From positions 4,090 through 68,089 of the forward strand of contig NW_006766955.1 in NCBI RefSeq assembly GCF_000275845.1: 64,000 nucleotides of DNA, written 5' to 3'. Made by a program: the position numbers and the translations under genes. Positions 62,885 through 64,000 of this stretch are shown piece by piece. Position 1 is the first letter of the stretch. Each line of letters begins with the position of its first letter. Origin of the DNA: Dichomitus squalens LYAD-421 SS1 (lineage: Eukaryota > Basidiomycota > Agaricomycetes > Polyporales > Polyporaceae). The notes under the pieces were generated by a model that was given only the letters and a program-made list of their open reading frames with translations, ran no database searches and was not told the DNA's origin.

Positions 62885-64000
62885 ATGGGACTTGATCCAT
62901 CTATCTCACTGAGGGTGGTAGTTATCTCCACTTTCATCTCTTTGATGTGAGTCAATTTTATCCCTAGGTAGCCTCATTGGAAAGCGTGTATCTCACCTTA
63001 CATCACAAGATCGTATGGCCTATCGGCTGACCAGACCTATCGCTACTTTAGTAGCTATCCGAAGGATGCTAGGAGCTTGAAAGCTGTTGTGAGTGCTGAA
63101 ACTGACCAGTCTATCAATAGCCTCATGCCACAGGACGCGTTTCTCTCTAGATAGCTACGCTTTTGTGGGTGTATTCTGTTGGTCTATCTTAGTCGAGGGT
63201 TAGGCATGACGCGCTCTGCAGTCTCTTCACCACTCTGCACGTTATTCTCGTGATGCAGATCTGGTTAGTAACCATGGCATCTAAGTGTTCACACCACTGA
63301 TCTGCTTTCCTAGCTACACCGGCATATTGTCAAGCACTGAGGGGCACCTCAATTCTATCAACGCGATACTTGACCAACGGTAAGTGGGCAGTCTTGTCCC
63401 GCAACGCTTTCTGATTCGTGTCCTAGAGCATTCTGGGTAAGACATCAGCAATGCCTTTGGTGGACTCATCATTGATATAGTTCGTAAGCTCCTCCCCTTG
63501 GCTCTGGTTCGTCCTTCCCCAAAAGATGCGATCCAATCGAGTATAGACTAATACAGCCTGGACTACCAGACCGCCGTGAGCGTGACATCCCACTCGTTCG
63601 TCTTGTCCTATAGAGTACGCCGATTCTGCGCTGACGATGTCGCGAGCAGCTTCTTCGCGCGGCGAGTGTACATGAGTACGAGAATCTCCGTTGTCCTACT
63701 AGGCTGGACTGACCAATGAGATCGACACATCAGTCTTGGGACGCTCTCTTCCCTTCCTGCTCGTCGCGGTATGTCTCCATTTCTTGGTATAGAGTGCGTA
63801 GCTTACGTATCGCAGGGAAGCCTGCTCTTTGTGGCCTCAGGTAAGTTCCCCTAGGTTGAAGTTCGAAGACAGCCTCATGTCAAGCTCGAACAAAGGTCTC
63901 TCTTTGGGTAAGCTGCGACGCCCAGCAGTCCGATACTAAACTTGCATACTGACCTCTTCTCAGCGGCCGCCCTCTACACGTACGTGATCCACGTACTCGG
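62885..64000 (+). CDS. DUF6534 integral membrane protein, paralog 6 (partial, runs off window)
   Basis: Exon 1 62885-62946 (62 nt; MGLDPSISLRVVVIST), exon 2 63010-63088 (79 nt; YGLSADQTYRYFSSYPKD), exon 3 14 nt (atagctacgctttt), then LFTTLHVILVMQI, YTGILSSTEGHLNS, FFARRVYM, NEIDTSVLGRSLPFLLVA, GSLLFVAS and AAALYTYVIHVL at the edge. The first three exons match paralog 1 in size (62, 79, 14 nt). The DUF6534 core itself lies beyond the window. Intermediate exons between 63300 and 63700 are only partly resolved. Confidence 0.75.

Overview
The window is a gene-rich stretch of nuclear DNA from a filamentous basidiomycete, most likely a wood- or litter-decaying Agaricomycete. The evidence is dense short GT-AG introns of about 50-65 nt with many microexons, a dye-decolorizing peroxidase, repeated basidiomycete DUF6534 membrane-protein genes, and a Ty1/copia element. 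It holds 21 complete gene models, one partial gene cut by the right edge, one orphan gene fragment beside an assembly gap, and a broken retrotransposon at the left edge. Most gene models were rebuilt exon by exon from reading-frame continuity, splice signals and protein-family fit. No transcript data were available.

Layout. (1) 1-4.7 kb is repeat territory: the 5' half of a copia element on the minus strand (gag, protease and start of integrase, with a 547-bp LTR and a half-tRNA primer site), a 104-bp-arm inverted repeat touching its LTR, and AT-rich repeat debris. (2) 4.7-27.8 kb is a compact housekeeping block: JJJ1-type J-protein, TIM13, UBA4/MOCS3, APC10/DOC1, an Alba-like protein, a DDT-PHD chromatin protein, a UBX protein, an alpha/beta hydrolase, the DBP2/p68 RNA helicase, a Ras-like GTPase and an RS-tailed cyclophilin. 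Neighbours are often divergent or convergent with only 100-300 bp between them. (3) 28.7-64 kb is an accessory region built around six DUF6534 family genes (28755 +, 31989 -, 49570 -, 52644 -, 55888 - and 62885 +, the last cut by the window edge). Between them lie a dye-decolorizing peroxidase, an OPT-family transporter, a small GPI-type secreted protein, the OLA1 ATPase and a BAR/IMD-like protein. A 130-N assembly gap at 35664-35793 is flanked by two identical 860-bp copies and a stranded protein-kinase tail.

How the genes relate. The housekeeping genes cover ribosome biogenesis, mitochondrial import, tRNA thiolation/urmylation, the cell cycle, chromatin and RNA metabolism, and show no common pathway. 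The DUF6534 genes are clearly paralogous: all six keep a 79-nt second exon, five keep a following 14-nt microexon, and one has lost the intron between the two. Their function is unknown. The nearby peroxidase and transporter make an environmental-response or secretion-related locus possible, but that is inference from position only.
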